Origin: Lachnospiraceae bacterium
Lineage (GTDB): Bacteria > Bacillota > Clostridia > Lachnospirales > Lachnospiraceae
DNA: 64,000 bases
Reading direction: 5' to 3'
NCBI GenBank assembly: GCA_910573755.1
Contig: CAJTBO010000006.1
Location: 117,332-181,331 of the forward strand
Shown here: piece after piece, positions 9,272-19,120 of the stretch
How positions within the stretch are numbered: position 1 is the stretch's first letter
Layout of the letters: the number at the start of each line of letters is the position of its first letter
Made by a program: the position numbers and the translations under genes
The notes under the pieces: generated by a model
Told to the model about the DNA's origin: nothing
Databases searched by the model: none
The model's input: only the letters and a program-made list of their open reading frames with translations

Positions 9272-9886
9272 TCAGTCTTCCTGCTCCCCGTCCTCCTCAA
9301 AGGAGGCAAGCATATCATCCAGCAGCGCATATATCTCATCCCGCCCCTGTTTTGTCATGGCGGAAAAAGGTATGACGATCGTCTCTTTCGGCGCTTCCAG
9401 TCCCTCCCGTATCATCTTCATATGCTTTGACAGCTGGCTTCTTTTGATCTTATCCATCTTTGTCGCGATGATGATCGGAAAATACCCCTGCGCCCTCATC
9501 CATTCATACATCTGCTTATCATGCTTTCCCGGCTCATGCCGGATGTCGATGAGCAGAAATACCGCATACAGCATCTCGGAAGTATGGAGATATCTCTCTA
9601 TCATCTTTCCCCATTTTTCCTTTACTGAAACATTCGCGTTGGCATAACCGTATCCCGGCAGATCCACCAGATAAAAATCATCATTCACATTGTAGTAATT
9701 GATCGTCTGGGTCTTTCCCGGCTGGGAGCTTGTGCGGGCTAATGACTTCCTGTTCATGATCGCATTGATCAGGGATGACTTCCCCACATTGCTCTTTCCC
9801 GCAAAGGCAACTTCCATTTTCGTATTTTCAGGAAACGTACTCGTGATACCGCATACCGTTTCCAGTTCCACTTTTTTGATAACCAT
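9272..9886 (-). CDS. ysxC: Ribosome biogenesis GTPase YsxC/EngB
   Basis: A 204-aa small GTPase needed for late assembly of the 50S ribosomal subunit. GTPase motifs are complete: G1 GKSNVGKSS, G2 region TSSQPGKTQTIN, G3 DLPGYG, G4 TKMD and G5 SAM. The ATG at 9886 (MVIKKVELE) is preferred because GAGAGGG lies just upstream; a frame opening at 9913 adds nine non-conserved residues. It follows clpX, as in many Firmicutes, but lon, which often lies between them, is missing here. The terminator at 9965-9999 suggests it has its own promoter. Confidence 0.96.
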   Translation of the reverse strand: MVIKKVELETVCGITSTFPENTKMEVAFAGKSNVGKSSLINAIMNRKSLARTSSQPGKTQTINYYNVNDDFYLVDLPGYGYANANVSVKEKWGKMIERYLHTSEMLYAVFLLIDIRHEPGKHDKQMYEWMRAQGYFPIIIATKMDKIKRSQLSKHMKMIREGLEAPKETIVIPFSAMTKQGRDEIYALLDDMLASFEEDGEQED

Positions 9887-9964
9887 ATTTCCCTCTCTTA
9901 TATTAGACGCCAAAATCCGTCAAAAGGATTCCCTTTTTGTATTAAAATTTCATAAAATAAAAAG

Positions 9965-9999
9965 AAAAGGAGGCGCACCGATCCTGACCGCCCCCTTTT
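9965..9999 (-). terminator. Terminator downstream of clpX
   Basis: An 11-bp stem (minus-strand RNA AAAAGGGGGCG / CGCCUCCUUUU, one G-U pair) with a 13-base loop and a U-rich 3' arm continuing UUUUCUUUUUA. The pairing is complete only when read on the minus strand, which supports termination of clpX. Confidence 0.8.
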
Positions 10000-10066
10000 A
10001 TCTTCTATTTCCTATCGTCAGCAAATGCCAAAAGCAGCATTGCCCTGTCTTTTGTCATCCTGCTTC

Positions 10067-11332
10067 TTACTTTGCTTCCCTGAGCTGTTCTCCCACATGA
10101 AGTACCAGCGGGCTGCTTTTGCCTTCGATCGCGTTCTTTGTGATTACGCACTCCTCGATCGTCTCGTCCGAGGGAATCCGGTACATCACATCCATCATGG
10201 CATGCTCCATAATGGAACGAAGGCCCCTTGCGCCGGTCTTTCTCTCCATTGCCATCTTAGCGATCGCCTCAACGGCATCCTCCTCGAAACTCAGCTTTAC
10301 ACCGTCTAAATCAAACAGTCTCTGGTACTGCTTGATCAGCGCATTTTTCGGCTCCTTCAGGATGCGTTTCAAGGCTTCTTCATCGAGTCCCTCCAACGCC
10401 ACATTGATCGGCATACGCCCTACAAATTCCGGGATCAGCCCGAATTTTACCAGATCCTGCGGTGTAGCCTCCTTCAGCAGGGAATTCTTTCCGTAGATAT
10501 TCTTCTTACCGGATACCTCCGCCCCGAAACCAATGGACTTCCGGTCCAGCCTTGTCTCGATGATCTTCTCAAGCCCGTCAAAAGCGCCGCCGCAGATAAA
10601 CAGAATATTGGTGGTGTCGATCTGGATCAGCTCCTGATGGGGATGCTTTCTGCCGCCCTGCGGCGGTACGCTGGCTTCCGTGCCCTCGATGATCTTAAGG
10701 AGCGCCTGCTGTACGCCTTCGCCGGATACATCCCTTGTGATCGAGACATTCTCGCCCTTTTTGGTGATCTTATCGATCTCATCGATATAGATGATACCGT
10801 ACTGCGCCCGCTCCACGTCATAGTCAGCCGCCTGGATCAGCTTCAGCAGGATATTTTCCACATCCTCGCCCACATAGCCGGCTTCCGTCAGCGTCGTCGC
10901 GTCCGCGATCGCAAAGGGCACGTTGATGATCTTCGCGAGAGTCTGCGCCAGATAGGTTTTTCCGGAGCCGGTGGGTCCTACGATAATGATGTTGCTCTTC
11001 TGCAGCTCCACATCATCCGGTCCCTGCTCCGCCAGCACTCGTTTATAGTGGTTATACACCGAAACCGCCAGCACCTTTTTCGCCTCTTCCTGTCCGATCA
11101 CATAATCATCCAGAAATTCCTTGATTTCCACCGGTTTTAAGAGATTGATCTCCATCTCGTCCTGTACCGGCTGTTCTTCTTCGTACTCCTCCTCGATAAT
11201 ATCCGCACAGATATCCACACATTCGTCACAGATATAGATACCGTTCGGACCGGCGATCAGCTTCCTCACCTGATCCTGAGTTTTATTGCAGAAGGAGCAT
11301 CTCACTCTGTTGTCATTATTCTTTCCTGCCAT
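10067..11332 (-). CDS. clpX: ClpXP protease ATPase subunit ClpX
   Basis: A 421-aa AAA+ unfoldase that feeds substrates to ClpP. In order: N-terminal zinc-binding domain (CSFC...CDEC), Walker A GPTGSGKT, pore-1 loop GYVGED, Walker [13 protein letters not shown] pore loop (GGRKHP), the IGF loop that docks to ClpP (RKSIGFGAE), sensor and GAR motifs ([15 protein letters not shown]). Length and all motifs are intact. The gene follows clpP by 39 bases and both follow tig, the standard Firmicute order. Confidence 0.98.
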   Translation of the reverse strand: MAGKNNDNRVRCSFCNKTQDQVRKLIAGPNGIYICDECVDICADIIEEEYEEEQPVQDEMEINLLKPVEIKEFLDDYVIGQEEAKKVLAVSVYNHYKRVLAEQGPDDVELQKSNIIIVGPTGSGKTYLAQTLAKIINVPFAIADATTLTEAGYVGEDVENILLKLIQAADYDVERAQYGIIYIDEIDKITKKGENVSITRDVSGEGVQQALLKIIEGTEASVPPQGGRKHPHQELIQIDTTNILFICGGAFDGLEKIIETRLDRKSIGFGAEVSGKKNIYGKNSLLKEATPQDLVKFGLIPEFVGRMPINVALEGLDEEALKRILKEPKNALIKQYQRLFDLDGVKLSFEEDAVEAIAKMAMERKTGARGLRSIMEHAMMDVMYRIPSDETIEECVITKNAIEGKSSPLVLHVGEQLREAK

Positions 11333-11371
11333 TTATTTTCCGATTCCTTTCCCGCCGTCCGGATTTTTCGC

Positions 11372-11992
11372 TTATTCCTTTTTGGAATCTTCGTCTTCCT
11401 TCTCACGGTTTGTCATAACTTTATCAATAATGCCAAATTCCATTGCTTCCTGTGCGCTCATCCAGTTATCACGTTCTGTCGCCGCACAGATCACCTCGTA
11501 ATCCTTGCCGGTATTTTCCGCCAGCATCCGGTTCAATTTTTCTTTGGTCTTCAGCAGATGCTTTGTGGTGATCTCCACATCCGTCGCCTGTCCCTGGGCG
11601 CCGCCCAGAACCTGATGGATCATCACCTCCGCATTCGGAAGCGCAAACCGTTTTCCCTTCGTGCCGCCTGCCAAAAGGAAAGAGCCCATGCTGGCCGCAA
11701 GCCCGATACAGTTGGTGGACACGTCACATTTAATGTACTGCATTGTATCATAAATTGCAAGACCTGCCGACACGGAGCCGCCGGGGCTGTTAATATAGAT
11801 CTGGATATCCTTTTCCGTATCCATCGCTTCCAGATATAAAAGCTGTGCCGTAATGGACGCCGCCATGGCGTCATTCACCTCACCTACCAGAAAGATGATC
11901 CTCTCCGCTAAAAGGCGGGAATAAATATCATAGGAACGCTCTCCCTGATTTGTCTGTTCAATAACATATGGTGTTAAATAATTTTTTATCAT
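11372..11992 (-). CDS. clpP: ATP-dependent Clp protease proteolytic subunit
   Basis: A 206-aa serine peptidase forming the 14-mer chamber. The catalytic triad is intact: S101 (LAASMGSF), H126 (VMIHQVLGG) and D175 ([11 protein letters not shown]). The oxyanion region [10 protein letters not shown] is also present. The start at 11992 gives a short propeptide ([20 protein letters not shown]). It lies between tig and clpX and should be made with ClpX as one machine. Confidence 0.98.
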   Translation of the reverse strand: MIKNYLTPYVIEQTNQGERSYDIYSRLLAERIIFLVGEVNDAMAASITAQLLYLEAMDTEKDIQIYINSPGGSVSAGLAIYDTMQYIKCDVSTNCIGLAASMGSFLLAGGTKGKRFALPNAEVMIHQVLGGAQGQATDVEITTKHLLKTKEKLNRMLAENTGKDYEVICAATERDNWMSAQEAMEFGIIDKVMTNREKEDEDSKKE

Positions 11993-12061
11993 AACCCTTA
12001 CCTTCTTTCCCGGTTTTTTTATAAAAACTTCAACCTTTTTTAAGACTTCTCTTTAGACAAC

Positions 12062-12101
12062 CAATGCTATAAAATCCGATTCTTCAAATTTTATAGCATT
12101 G
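12062..12101 (-). promoter_or_regulatory. 14-bp perfect hairpin between tig and clpP
   Basis: Arms CAATGCTATAAAAT (12062-12075) and ATTTTATAGCATTG (12088-12101) pair perfectly around a 12-base loop. On the minus strand no long U tract follows, so it is either a weak terminator/attenuator after tig or an mRNA processing or stability element ahead of clpP. Confidence 0.6.
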
Positions 12102-12119
12102 TATTATGATTTATTCTGT

Positions 12120-13421
12120 TTACTCTTCTGTTTTTTCTTTTTCTACCGCATTTTCCGCCACAAACTCGATCGCTTTGCGCACCGCGATATCAGCCATGAT
12201 GGATTTCTTTTCCTTCTCGCCCATCATCTCTTTCACCTTGTCCGCTTCGATCTGGTAAGCGTCCGCCATCACCTTCATCTCTTCCTCGTACTCTTCCTCG
12301 GAAGCAGTGATATTCTCTGCTTTTGCGACAGCTTCCATACAGAGTCTGGACTTGATCTTTCTCTCCGCCTGAGGCTTTAACTGCTCAAGCATACCCTCCT
12401 TCGTGGATCCGGTCATCTGCATATACTGCTCCATCTGGATACCCTGCATTGTGATCCTCTGGGCAAACTGGTCATACATCTGGCGCTGTTCCGTGGTGAG
12501 CATCGCTTCGGGAATCTCGATCTTGGCATTCTCCACAACTGCAGCCATTGCCGCATCTTCCTTTTCTTCCTTCGCCTGTTTTGCCTTTTTCTCCTCCAAG
12601 CCTTTTCTGACATTCGCTTTGTACTCTTCAAGAGTATCGTATTCGGAAACCTCGGAAGCGAACTCATCATCAAGCTCCGGCAGTTCCTTCGCCTTGATCT
12701 CTTTTACAGTGCATTTAAACACAGCGTCTTTTCCTGCAAGATGCTCTGCATTGTAGTCTTCCGGGAAGGTAACGTTTACTTCCACTTCCTTATTTAATTC
12801 CGCACCGATCAGCTGTTCTTCAAAACCCGGGATAAAAGCGCCGGAACCGATGGTCAGCGGATAATTCTCGCCCTTGCCGCCTTCAAAAGCAACGCCGTCC
12901 ACAAAGCCCTCAAAATCAAGCTCTGTCATATCGCCGTCCTGTACCGGCCTGTCCTCCACGGACACCATCCTTGCGCTGTTGTCTCTCTCCCTGTCAATCT
13001 CCGCATTTACTTCCTCTTCGGTTACTTCAGCGGAAAATTTATCGATCTCAACGCCTTTATAATCACCCAGTTTTACTTCCGGCTTTAAGGCAACCACCGC
13101 CGTAAAGATAAAGGGCTTTCCGCTCTCGATCTGTACCACATCGATCTCGGGGGAAGAGGTGATCTCCTCCCCGCACTCTTCATAAGCCTTTTCATAAGCA
13201 TCGGGAATAATCGCGTTTGCCGCGTCTTCATAGAAAATTCCTGCGCCGTACATATTTTCAATCATCTTCCGGGGTGCTTTTCCTTTTCTGAAGCCCGGAA
13301 TCTGGATCCTGTTTCTCTGTCTCTTATAAACTGTATCCACAGCCTTCTCAAACTCTTCAGCCGACACTTCGATGGTCAGCTTTGCCATACTCTTTTCCAG
13401 TTTTTCTACCTGTAAACTCAT
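12120..13421 (-). CDS. tig: Trigger factor (ribosome-associated chaperone and prolyl isomerase)
   Basis: A 433-aa three-domain chaperone. The ribosome-binding signature is FRKGKAPRKM within the N-terminal domain; the FKBP-type PPIase domain follows (VQDGDMTELDFEGFVDG, FIPGFEEQLIG); the helical C-terminal domain ends in a Lys/Glu-rich tail. The ATG at 13421 (MSLQVEKLEKSMAKL) is preferred: AGGAGG and AGGAG lie upstream and family members start there; an upstream frame to 13469 has no family support. It is the first gene of tig-clpP-clpX. Confidence 0.97.
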   Translation of the reverse strand: MSLQVEKLEKSMAKLTIEVSAEEFEKAVDTVYKRQRNRIQIPGFRKGKAPRKMIENMYGAGIFYEDAANAIIPDAYEKAYEECGEEITSSPEIDVVQIESGKPFIFTAVVALKPEVKLGDYKGVEIDKFSAEVTEEEVNAEIDRERDNSARMVSVEDRPVQDGDMTELDFEGFVDGVAFEGGKGENYPLTIGSGAFIPGFEEQLIGAELNKEVEVNVTFPEDYNAEHLAGKDAVFKCTVKEIKAKELPELDDEFASEVSEYDTLEEYKANVRKGLEEKKAKQAKEEKEDAAMAAVVENAKIEIPEAMLTTEQRQMYDQFAQRITMQGIQMEQYMQMTGSTKEGMLEQLKPQAERKIKSRLCMEAVAKAENITASEEEYEEEMKVMADAYQIEADKVKEMMGEKEKKSIMADIAVRKAIEFVAENAVEKEKTEE

Positions 13422-13600
13422 TCTCCTATTTTCCTCCTTCATGGTGTTTATCCCCATGTACACAGTCATTTTACGATTATAGCACAGTTTTTTTTTAAAT
13501 ACCAGTGTTTTTTCCTGAATTTAAGCCATTTCTTGTAACAACTCAACCTTCGGCTTCTCTGTTACCATTTCTCTCCCGATTCTTTTTTCTTCCGGGCCCT

Positions 13601-15778
13601 TTATTTGGATTCCAGTTTCATCGTCAGCGCGATCCTCTTTTTCGCCACATCCACGGAGATCACCTTCACATCCACAATATCCCCGACGCTGACCGCCTCC
13701 AACGGATGTTTGATAAACCGGTCCGTCATCTGGGAAATATGCACCAGGCCGTCCTGATGAACGCCGATATCCACAAAGGCACCGAAGTCCACGATATTGC
13801 GCACTGTCCCTTTCAGTACCATCCCCGGTTTCAAATCCTCCAGATCCAGCACATCGCTGCGCAGGATCGGCGCAGGCATATCCTCCCTCGGATCTCTTGC
13901 GGGCTTTTCCAGTTCCTTTACGATATCCTCCAGCGTCAGTTCCCCGATGCCCAGCTCCTGTGCCAGTTTCTTTTTATCTTTTATCTTCGCGGAAAGGCTT
14001 CCCGCCTTCTTCCCGCCGATCTTTGCCTCTTTCTGGAGCAGGCGCACCTCTTCCATGGTCAGCCCCAGCTTTTCCATCAGCTTCCCTGCCGCCTCATAGG
14101 ATTCGGGATGTACGCTGGTGGCATCCAGCGGATTTTCCCCGTCCGTGATCCGCATAAATCCGGCGCACTGCTCAAACGCTTTAGGACCGAGCTTGGACAC
14201 TTTCAGCAGCTGTTTCCGGGAGACAAATCTGCCGTTCTCTTCCCGGTAAGCCACAATATTTTTCGCCAGCGTTTTGGAGATGCCGGAAATATATTCAAGG
14301 AGCGGCGCGGACGCCGTATTTAAGTCGACCCCTACCCTATTTACCGCCGATTCCACCACGCCGGTCAGCGCCTCGCCCAGCTTTTTCTGGTTCATATCAT
14401 GCTGATACTGTCCCACGCCGATGGCTTTCGGCTCGATCTTCACAAGTTCCGCCAGCGGGTCCTGCAGCCGCCTTGCAATGGAAGCCGCGCTCCGCTGTCC
14501 CACATCAAATTCCGGAAATTCCTCGGTGGCAAGCTTGCTGGCGGAATACACTGACGCGCCTGCCTCGTTGACGATTACATACTGCACCGGCGTATCCAGC
14601 TCCTTCAGCAGATCCACGATGATCTGCTCGGATTCCCGGGATGCCGTGCCGTTTCCCACGGAAATCAGGGAAATGTTATATTTTCCGATCAGCTTTTTCA
14701 GTTCCGCCTTGCTTTCCGCCACTTTATTCTGGGGCGGCGTCGGATAGATCACCTTCGTATCCAGTACCTTTCCGGTGGCATCCACAACGGCAAGCTTACA
14801 GCCGGTACGGAATGCCGGGTCCCATCCCAGCACCACCTTTCCCGTGATCGGCGGCTGCATCAGAAGCTGTTCCAGATTCTTGCCGAATACGTTAATCGCG
14901 CCGTCCTCCGCCTTTTCCGTCAATTCGTTCCTGATCTCCCTTTCGATGGCGGGCTGGATCAGGCGGTGGTAACTGTCCTCAGCCACATCTTTTAAGACAG
15001 GCGTTGTATATTCATTATTGACCAGAATAGTCATTTTCTCCAGATAGCGGATCACTTCCTCTTCCGGGGCTTTCACTTTTACCGTTAATATCTTTTCCTT
15101 TTCGCCCCTGTTCAGCGCAAGCACCCTGTGTCCCGCCGCTTTTTTCAGCGGCTCTTCATAAGCGTAGTACATCTCGTACACACTCTCTTTCTCCGCATCC
15201 TTCGCCTCGCTGACAAGGCTTCCCTCCCGCATGGTCAGGTTACGGATAAAGGTTCTGTAATCGGCCTCATCGGAGATCGCCTCCGCCAGAATGTCCTTTG
15301 CCCCCTGCAGCGCCTCCTGCGCCGTCGCAACGCCCTTTTCTTCGTCGATATATTTCTCCGCCTCTTTCTCCACCGGCGCCTTCGCGCTCTGCAGTTTAAT
15401 ATAGAGAGCAAGCGGTTCCAGCCCTTTTTCCTTTGCCACACTGGCCCTTGTCTTCCGTTTCGGCCTGTAAGGGCGGTACAGGTCCTCCACCAGTACCTGT
15501 GTCTCCGCCGCCAGGATCTTCTCCCGCAGTTCTTCCGTCAACATCCCCTGTTCCTCGATACTGCCAAGTACCTGCTCCTTCTTTTCTTCCAGTGCGCGCA
15601 GATAGTTCAGCCTTTCGTATAAATTACGAAGCACTTCATCATTTAAAGAACCCGTGGCTTCTTTTCTGTAACGGGAAATAAAGGGAATCGTATTGCCTTC
15701 ATCGATCAGATTGACTGCCGCCTCAACCTGCCATTTCTGTACCTGTAATTCTTTCGCGATCTTTGCATTAATATCCAT
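13601..15778 (-). CDS. tex: Tex-family RNA-binding protein (YqgF, HhH and S1 domains)
   Basis: A 725-aa Tex protein, a nucleic-acid-binding factor linked to transcription. The N-terminal helical region contains the conserved NTIPFISRYRKEATG; a YqgF/RNase H-like core follows (VVLGWDPAFRTGCKLAVVD); then helix-hairpin-helix motifs (GISKTLAKNIVAYREENGRF) and a C-terminal S1 domain (LKGTVRNIVDFGAFVDIG). Length is normal. The ATG at 15778 (MDINAKIAKEL) fits the family; alternatives at 15790 and 15805 would add four or nine residues, and the ribosome-binding site AAAGGA does not settle the choice. Confidence 0.95.
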   Translation of the reverse strand: MDINAKIAKELQVQKWQVEAAVNLIDEGNTIPFISRYRKEATGSLNDEVLRNLYERLNYLRALEEKKEQVLGSIEEQGMLTEELREKILAAETQVLVEDLYRPYRPKRKTRASVAKEKGLEPLALYIKLQSAKAPVEKEAEKYIDEEKGVATAQEALQGAKDILAEAISDEADYRTFIRNLTMREGSLVSEAKDAEKESVYEMYYAYEEPLKKAAGHRVLALNRGEKEKILTVKVKAPEEEVIRYLEKMTILVNNEYTTPVLKDVAEDSYHRLIQPAIEREIRNELTEKAEDGAINVFGKNLEQLLMQPPITGKVVLGWDPAFRTGCKLAVVDATGKVLDTKVIYPTPPQNKVAESKAELKKLIGKYNISLISVGNGTASRESEQIIVDLLKELDTPVQYVIVNEAGASVYSASKLATEEFPEFDVGQRSAASIARRLQDPLAELVKIEPKAIGVGQYQHDMNQKKLGEALTGVVESAVNRVGVDLNTASAPLLEYISGISKTLAKNIVAYREENGRFVSRKQLLKVSKLGPKAFEQCAGFMRITDGENPLDATSVHPESYEAAGKLMEKLGLTMEEVRLLQKEAKIGGKKAGSLSAKIKDKKKLAQELGIGELTLEDIVKELEKPARDPREDMPAPILRSDVLDLEDLKPGMVLKGTVRNIVDFGAFVDIGVHQDGLVHISQMTDRFIKHPLEAVSVGDIVDVKVISVDVAKKRIALTMKLESK

Positions 15779-15943
15779 AATAATAACCATATCCTTTTCC
15801 GTCATAGTCAGCAGGCTTTTATGTATTTCCGCCGGTTTTTCCCGCAGCTTTCATATAAGCCAAAGCCATGCTGTTTATTATCCATCGGATATCATATCAT
15901 GATTTTGCCGCTTTTGCCACATTAAAATAAACGGAATACGCAA

Positions 15944-15971
15944 ACAGCACCCGTCTGAAACCGGGTGCTGT
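15944..15971 (-). terminator. Hairpin downstream of the ECF sigma gene
   Basis: A perfect 10-bp GC-rich stem (ACAGCACCCG / CGGGTGCTGT) with an 8-base loop lies 13 bases past the sigma-factor stop. The U tract is short (UUUGCG), so termination may be incomplete. Confidence 0.6.
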
Positions 15972-15984
15972 CATTTATCTGCTG

Positions 15985-16404
15985 TTACCAACTGATCTGT
16001 CTGGAAAACATTTCGATATTCTCTGCTTTTGCCGCGATTTCTTCCGCCTGCTGTTTTGTGATACCGCCGCCTTCCGTATTTGCCGTGATCTTTTCCTGTT
16101 CCTGCTTTTTCTCCGCAGTGTTATCCGCGGCATGCTCCTGAAATTCACAGTACTGTGCCGCATCCTTCCATTCCACTTCGGGATGTCTGAGCCTTTTTCT
16201 GTGCATATCCCTGCACCGGTTTGCCGCAACCCTGATCAGCCATGCCTTTTCATGTTCTTTATCATGAAACTTCGGGGTATGCTCCATATACCTGCAGAAA
16301 GTATCCTGCACCGCATCCCGGGCGTCCTGTTCGTTGCAGAGCATCACAAGGCATATCCTGAAAAGCATGTCTCCATACTGCATAACGGCTTCCTCTACCG
16401 TCAT
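15985..16404 (-). CDS. ECF-type sigma factor with region 2 only (shortened)
   Basis: A 139-aa protein. Residues 1-75 form an ECF sigma region 2 (YGDMLFRICLVMLCNEQDAR, AVQDTFCRYM, EKAWLIRVAANRCRDMHR), which binds core RNA polymerase and the -10 element. Region 4, needed for -35 binding, is missing. Instead there is a Glu/Gln-rich stretch and an ending (ITKQQAEEIAAKAENIEMF) that resembles a PepSY-type segment of an exported protein. The ATG at 16404 sits behind an unusually strong site, AAAGGAGGTGAC. It may be the fused remains of a sigma/anti-sigma operon or a diverged functional protein. Confidence 0.7.
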   Translation of the reverse strand: MTVEEAVMQYGDMLFRICLVMLCNEQDARDAVQDTFCRYMEHTPKFHDKEHEKAWLIRVAANRCRDMHRKRLRHPEVEWKDAAQYCEFQEHAADNTAEKKQEQEKITANTEGGGITKQQAEEIAAKAENIEMFSRQISW

Positions 16405-16571
16405 CCGTCCGTCACCTCCTTTGTCCGTTTCCGGAGCCCTTTTTTCTCCCTTTCCCATATAACACGCCTGCGGCATGCAAAAAGTGCCGCATATATCAAA
16501 AAAATATTTTATGGCATTATACAGATAAAAGTGGTAAAGTAGAATAGAAAGATTTTACAGATGTAATAGAA

Positions 16572-16604
16572 GGAGTATTGCCGCACCGCTGCGTAAAATA
16601 CTCC
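16572..16604 (+). promoter_or_regulatory. Leader hairpin before the DUF975 gene
   Basis: GGAGTATT (16572-16579) pairs with AATACTCC (16597-16604) in the 5' leader, 15 bases before the start codon. It could affect translation; no known riboswitch was recognised. Confidence 0.35.
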
Positions 16605-16619
16605 GGAACGGAGACTAAC

Positions 16620-17411
16620 ATGACCTATATGACATATTCTCAGTTAAAAGATTCCGCAAGAGCGCGTCTTAAACCGGTGATCGGTAGATTTGTCGGTGCT
16701 GCAGCCATCTATTACGGACTTATGGCGGCAGCCAACCGGCTCACCTCCGTCTCCTCCGTTTTCAGACAGTCCTTCGCGCTTCGGATGGTTCTGTTTTTCC
16801 TTTTCACCGTACTGGCGGAAACCTTTGTCAATATGTTAAGCATCGGGCTTCATTATATGATGCTGAAGCTTTACTGCGGACGTCCTGTCCAGATCGGCGA
16901 TCTGTTCTATCCTTTTACAAACCGGTCCGGAACGTGCCTGGGGGCATCTTTCTTTATGTCCCTGATCTCCGAAGTTCCCATAATGCCGGCTTTTACTTTC
17001 TTTATGCGCTATAGTATGGAGGCCGAAAAAATAAGCATTGCCGCCCTTTCTTCCTCCTTTGACGCTTCTGCCGTTACCATAACGCCCGAAATGATGACAC
17101 TGCTGTCACTTGCCTTTTTTTGCTGTACGCCCGCCCTTATTCTTATTACCCTGCTTCAGATTACCTACTCTCAGGTTTTTTATCTGTTGCTGGATTTTCC
17201 CTCCTGTACGCTAAAACAGTTGTTCAGAGGCAGCCGCCTGCTGATGCGCGGCCATAAGGGGCGATATTTCTATATCAAGGTAAGCATGCTTCCGCTCATC
17301 CTGATCGGCGGACTTTTTACCTGCGGTATCGGGACGCTGTGGATCACACCCTTTATTTACGCAGTCACAACGGAATTTTATCTGGATCTGATTACAAAAC
17401 GGAAGATATAG
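16620..17411 (+). CDS. DUF975-type integral membrane protein
   Basis: A 263-aa membrane protein with about five to six hydrophobic segments. The N-terminus MTYMTYSQLKDSARARL and the late motif LDFPSCTLKQLFRGSRLLMRG followed by a final hydrophobic pair fit the DUF975 family of Firmicutes, whose role is unknown. The ATG at 16620 has CGGAG upstream; an earlier frame from 16578 starts inside the leader hairpin. It is the only rightward gene between the sigma gene and 24 kb. Confidence 0.8.
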   Translation: MTYMTYSQLKDSARARLKPVIGRFVGAAAIYYGLMAAANRLTSVSSVFRQSFALRMVLFFLFTVLAETFVNMLSIGLHYMMLKLYCGRPVQIGDLFYPFTNRSGTCLGASFFMSLISEVPIMPAFTFFMRYSMEAEKISIAALSSSFDASAVTITPEMMTLLSLAFFCCTPALILITLLQITYSQVFYLLLDFPSCTLKQLFRGSRLLMRGHKGRYFYIKVSMLPLILIGGLFTCGIGTLWITPFIYAVTTEFYLDLITKRKI

Positions 17412-17455
17412 TCTTTCGGCACTCTACTCATGAAGAAAATCCCCATCCTGTCACC

Positions 17456-19039
17456 TCATCGATAATCTTCTCCCTCCACAGTCCCTATATAATTCCAGTT
17501 TTTTCCCATATCCTCCGACTCATACAAGCCGTAAACCCGGACGCCGTTTTCATAGTAGTCCCCGTCAGGCCCCTGACCTGCCATCATATACAGTTTTCCT
17601 TCCTCTTCCCGGATCTGATCCGGCATGATAAAGGGATTATACAGGCTTCCATCGGGCAGTTTGATCTCCGCTGACGGATAGGTGATCTCCCGAAAGCTTT
17701 TTCCGCCATCCTCCGTCCGGTATAAAGAACCCAGACTCCCGCCGCTGTAGGAAAGACAGGAAAAACCAATCTCTTCCCCTTCCAGAAAATCAATCCATCT
17801 CGCAGCCCCGCCATGCCCCAGATAAGGATCCCGGTTTACCACCGAAACATTTACGCCCCCTTCCGCTTTTAAGAGCACATAGTAACTGCTGCCCGCCGCC
17901 CGGTCAACGCCAACCATCCGAAGCTCCGTGCCGTCCTTTTTCCGATAAAAACAATCCGCCTTGTAAGATTCCCATTCTTCCGGCATCTCCTCCGAAGCTT
18001 CCTCCTGCACGGTCTCTCCGTCAGCTCCGGTTTCGCCTTCTTCCAAAGACGAATGGTACGCTCCGGATGCACTTTCCTCCCCGGCCGCATCATCCGCTCT
18101 GCTCTCCCGATCCTGCCATACCTCCAATGAATCTTTCTCCACAGCACGATACAGCGCGTTATATAATTCTGTCCTGTCATAATTTCCCAAATAAGGAGCC
18201 AGTTCAAAATAACATCTGTTATCCTGTTCAAAATAGCCGATTCTGTCAAAATCCACGATTTCCTGCAGCTCTTCCACAAGATCACAGCAGGCATTACTGA
18301 AGGATTCCACCTCACCCGGCTGCCTGCCGAGAAACTCCACAACAGGAACATAAACTACCCCGCCATTCTCATCTTCGCTCTTTTCAAATTCCGTGATCCG
18401 GTTATGCCCGTAGGAAAACTGCTGCGCCAGATAGCCAAAATAAGATGCCTCATAATCATCTGTCATCCGGAAATCATTTATCACAGAAAATACAAATCCA
18501 TCCGCCTGAAAATAATATTTCCCATCCTTCTCTTCCAGATAAACAACCTGATCCCCATACCGGTCAGTGATCTCTGAGACGATCTCCTCTTTGCTGTATG
18601 CCTCAAATTCTCCCGATTCACTATAATATACCTCAATATGCTCCCTTTCCTTCATAACGCTTTGAGAGTCCGTCCCGTAGTCCATCAGAATGATCTCCAC
18701 CCCCGCCGGATAAAACTGTACCTCCCAGTTATCCTCCTTCAGCGGCTCTCCCCAGTTAAAAAGCATAAAATCTTCCGTTTTTATCTTCTCGCCGTCCCGC
18801 TCCACAATCACTCTTCCCTTTGTCATTTCCGGATAAGCCGACACCTGACCGCCAAAAGATGCTCCGGCCGCTTCTCCACGCATCTGAAAAATTACCGCGG
18901 TCCTGCCGTCCGAAGATTCTTTTCGTTCAATAAAAGTGACCTTATAATCCGTTTCATAACTGTACCATCCAAAAAAGCTGATAAACACCATCGCGGCAAT
19001 GCCTATAGCCATAAATGCTGTTTTGATATGATGTTTCAT
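17456..19039 (-). CDS. Membrane-anchored protein with BNR/Asp-box repeats, unknown function
   Basis: A 527-aa protein starting MKHHIKTAFMAIGIAAMVF, one N-terminal membrane segment (about residues 7-25), with the rest predicted outside. A large acidic linker (about residues 330-375) precedes a C-terminal domain with two BNR/Asp-box-like repeats (SLYRTEDGGKSFREI and YESEDMGKNWNYIG), which mark beta-propeller folds. No enzyme residues are recognised. The ATG at 19039 has GGAGGG nine bases upstream; the longer frame to 19153 is Arg/Gly-rich and unlikely. It converges with the DUF975 gene. Confidence 0.75.
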   Translation of the reverse strand: MKHHIKTAFMAIGIAAMVFISFFGWYSYETDYKVTFIERKESSDGRTAVIFQMRGEAAGASFGGQVSAYPEMTKGRVIVERDGEKIKTEDFMLFNWGEPLKEDNWEVQFYPAGVEIILMDYGTDSQSVMKEREHIEVYYSESGEFEAYSKEEIVSEITDRYGDQVVYLEEKDGKYYFQADGFVFSVINDFRMTDDYEASYFGYLAQQFSYGHNRITEFEKSEDENGGVVYVPVVEFLGRQPGEVESFSNACCDLVEELQEIVDFDRIGYFEQDNRCYFELAPYLGNYDRTELYNALYRAVEKDSLEVWQDRESRADDAAGEESASGAYHSSLEEGETGADGETVQEEASEEMPEEWESYKADCFYRKKDGTELRMVGVDRAAGSSYYVLLKAEGGVNVSVVNRDPYLGHGGAARWIDFLEGEEIGFSCLSYSGGSLGSLYRTEDGGKSFREITYPSAEIKLPDGSLYNPFIMPDQIREEEGKLYMMAGQGPDGDYYENGVRVYGLYESEDMGKNWNYIGTVEGEDYR

Positions 19040-19120
19040 GCCGTATATCCCTCCCCGCCTTCGTCTTCCTCCTGATCCTTCCTCATTATACCCGATGCCG
19101 GTCCAAATAACAATCTCGTA

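Noticed and set aside
13505..14323. 272-codon open frame on the plus strand
   Set aside because: Shadow of the tex gene; no ribosome-binding site and biased composition (Phe, Leu, Arg, His).
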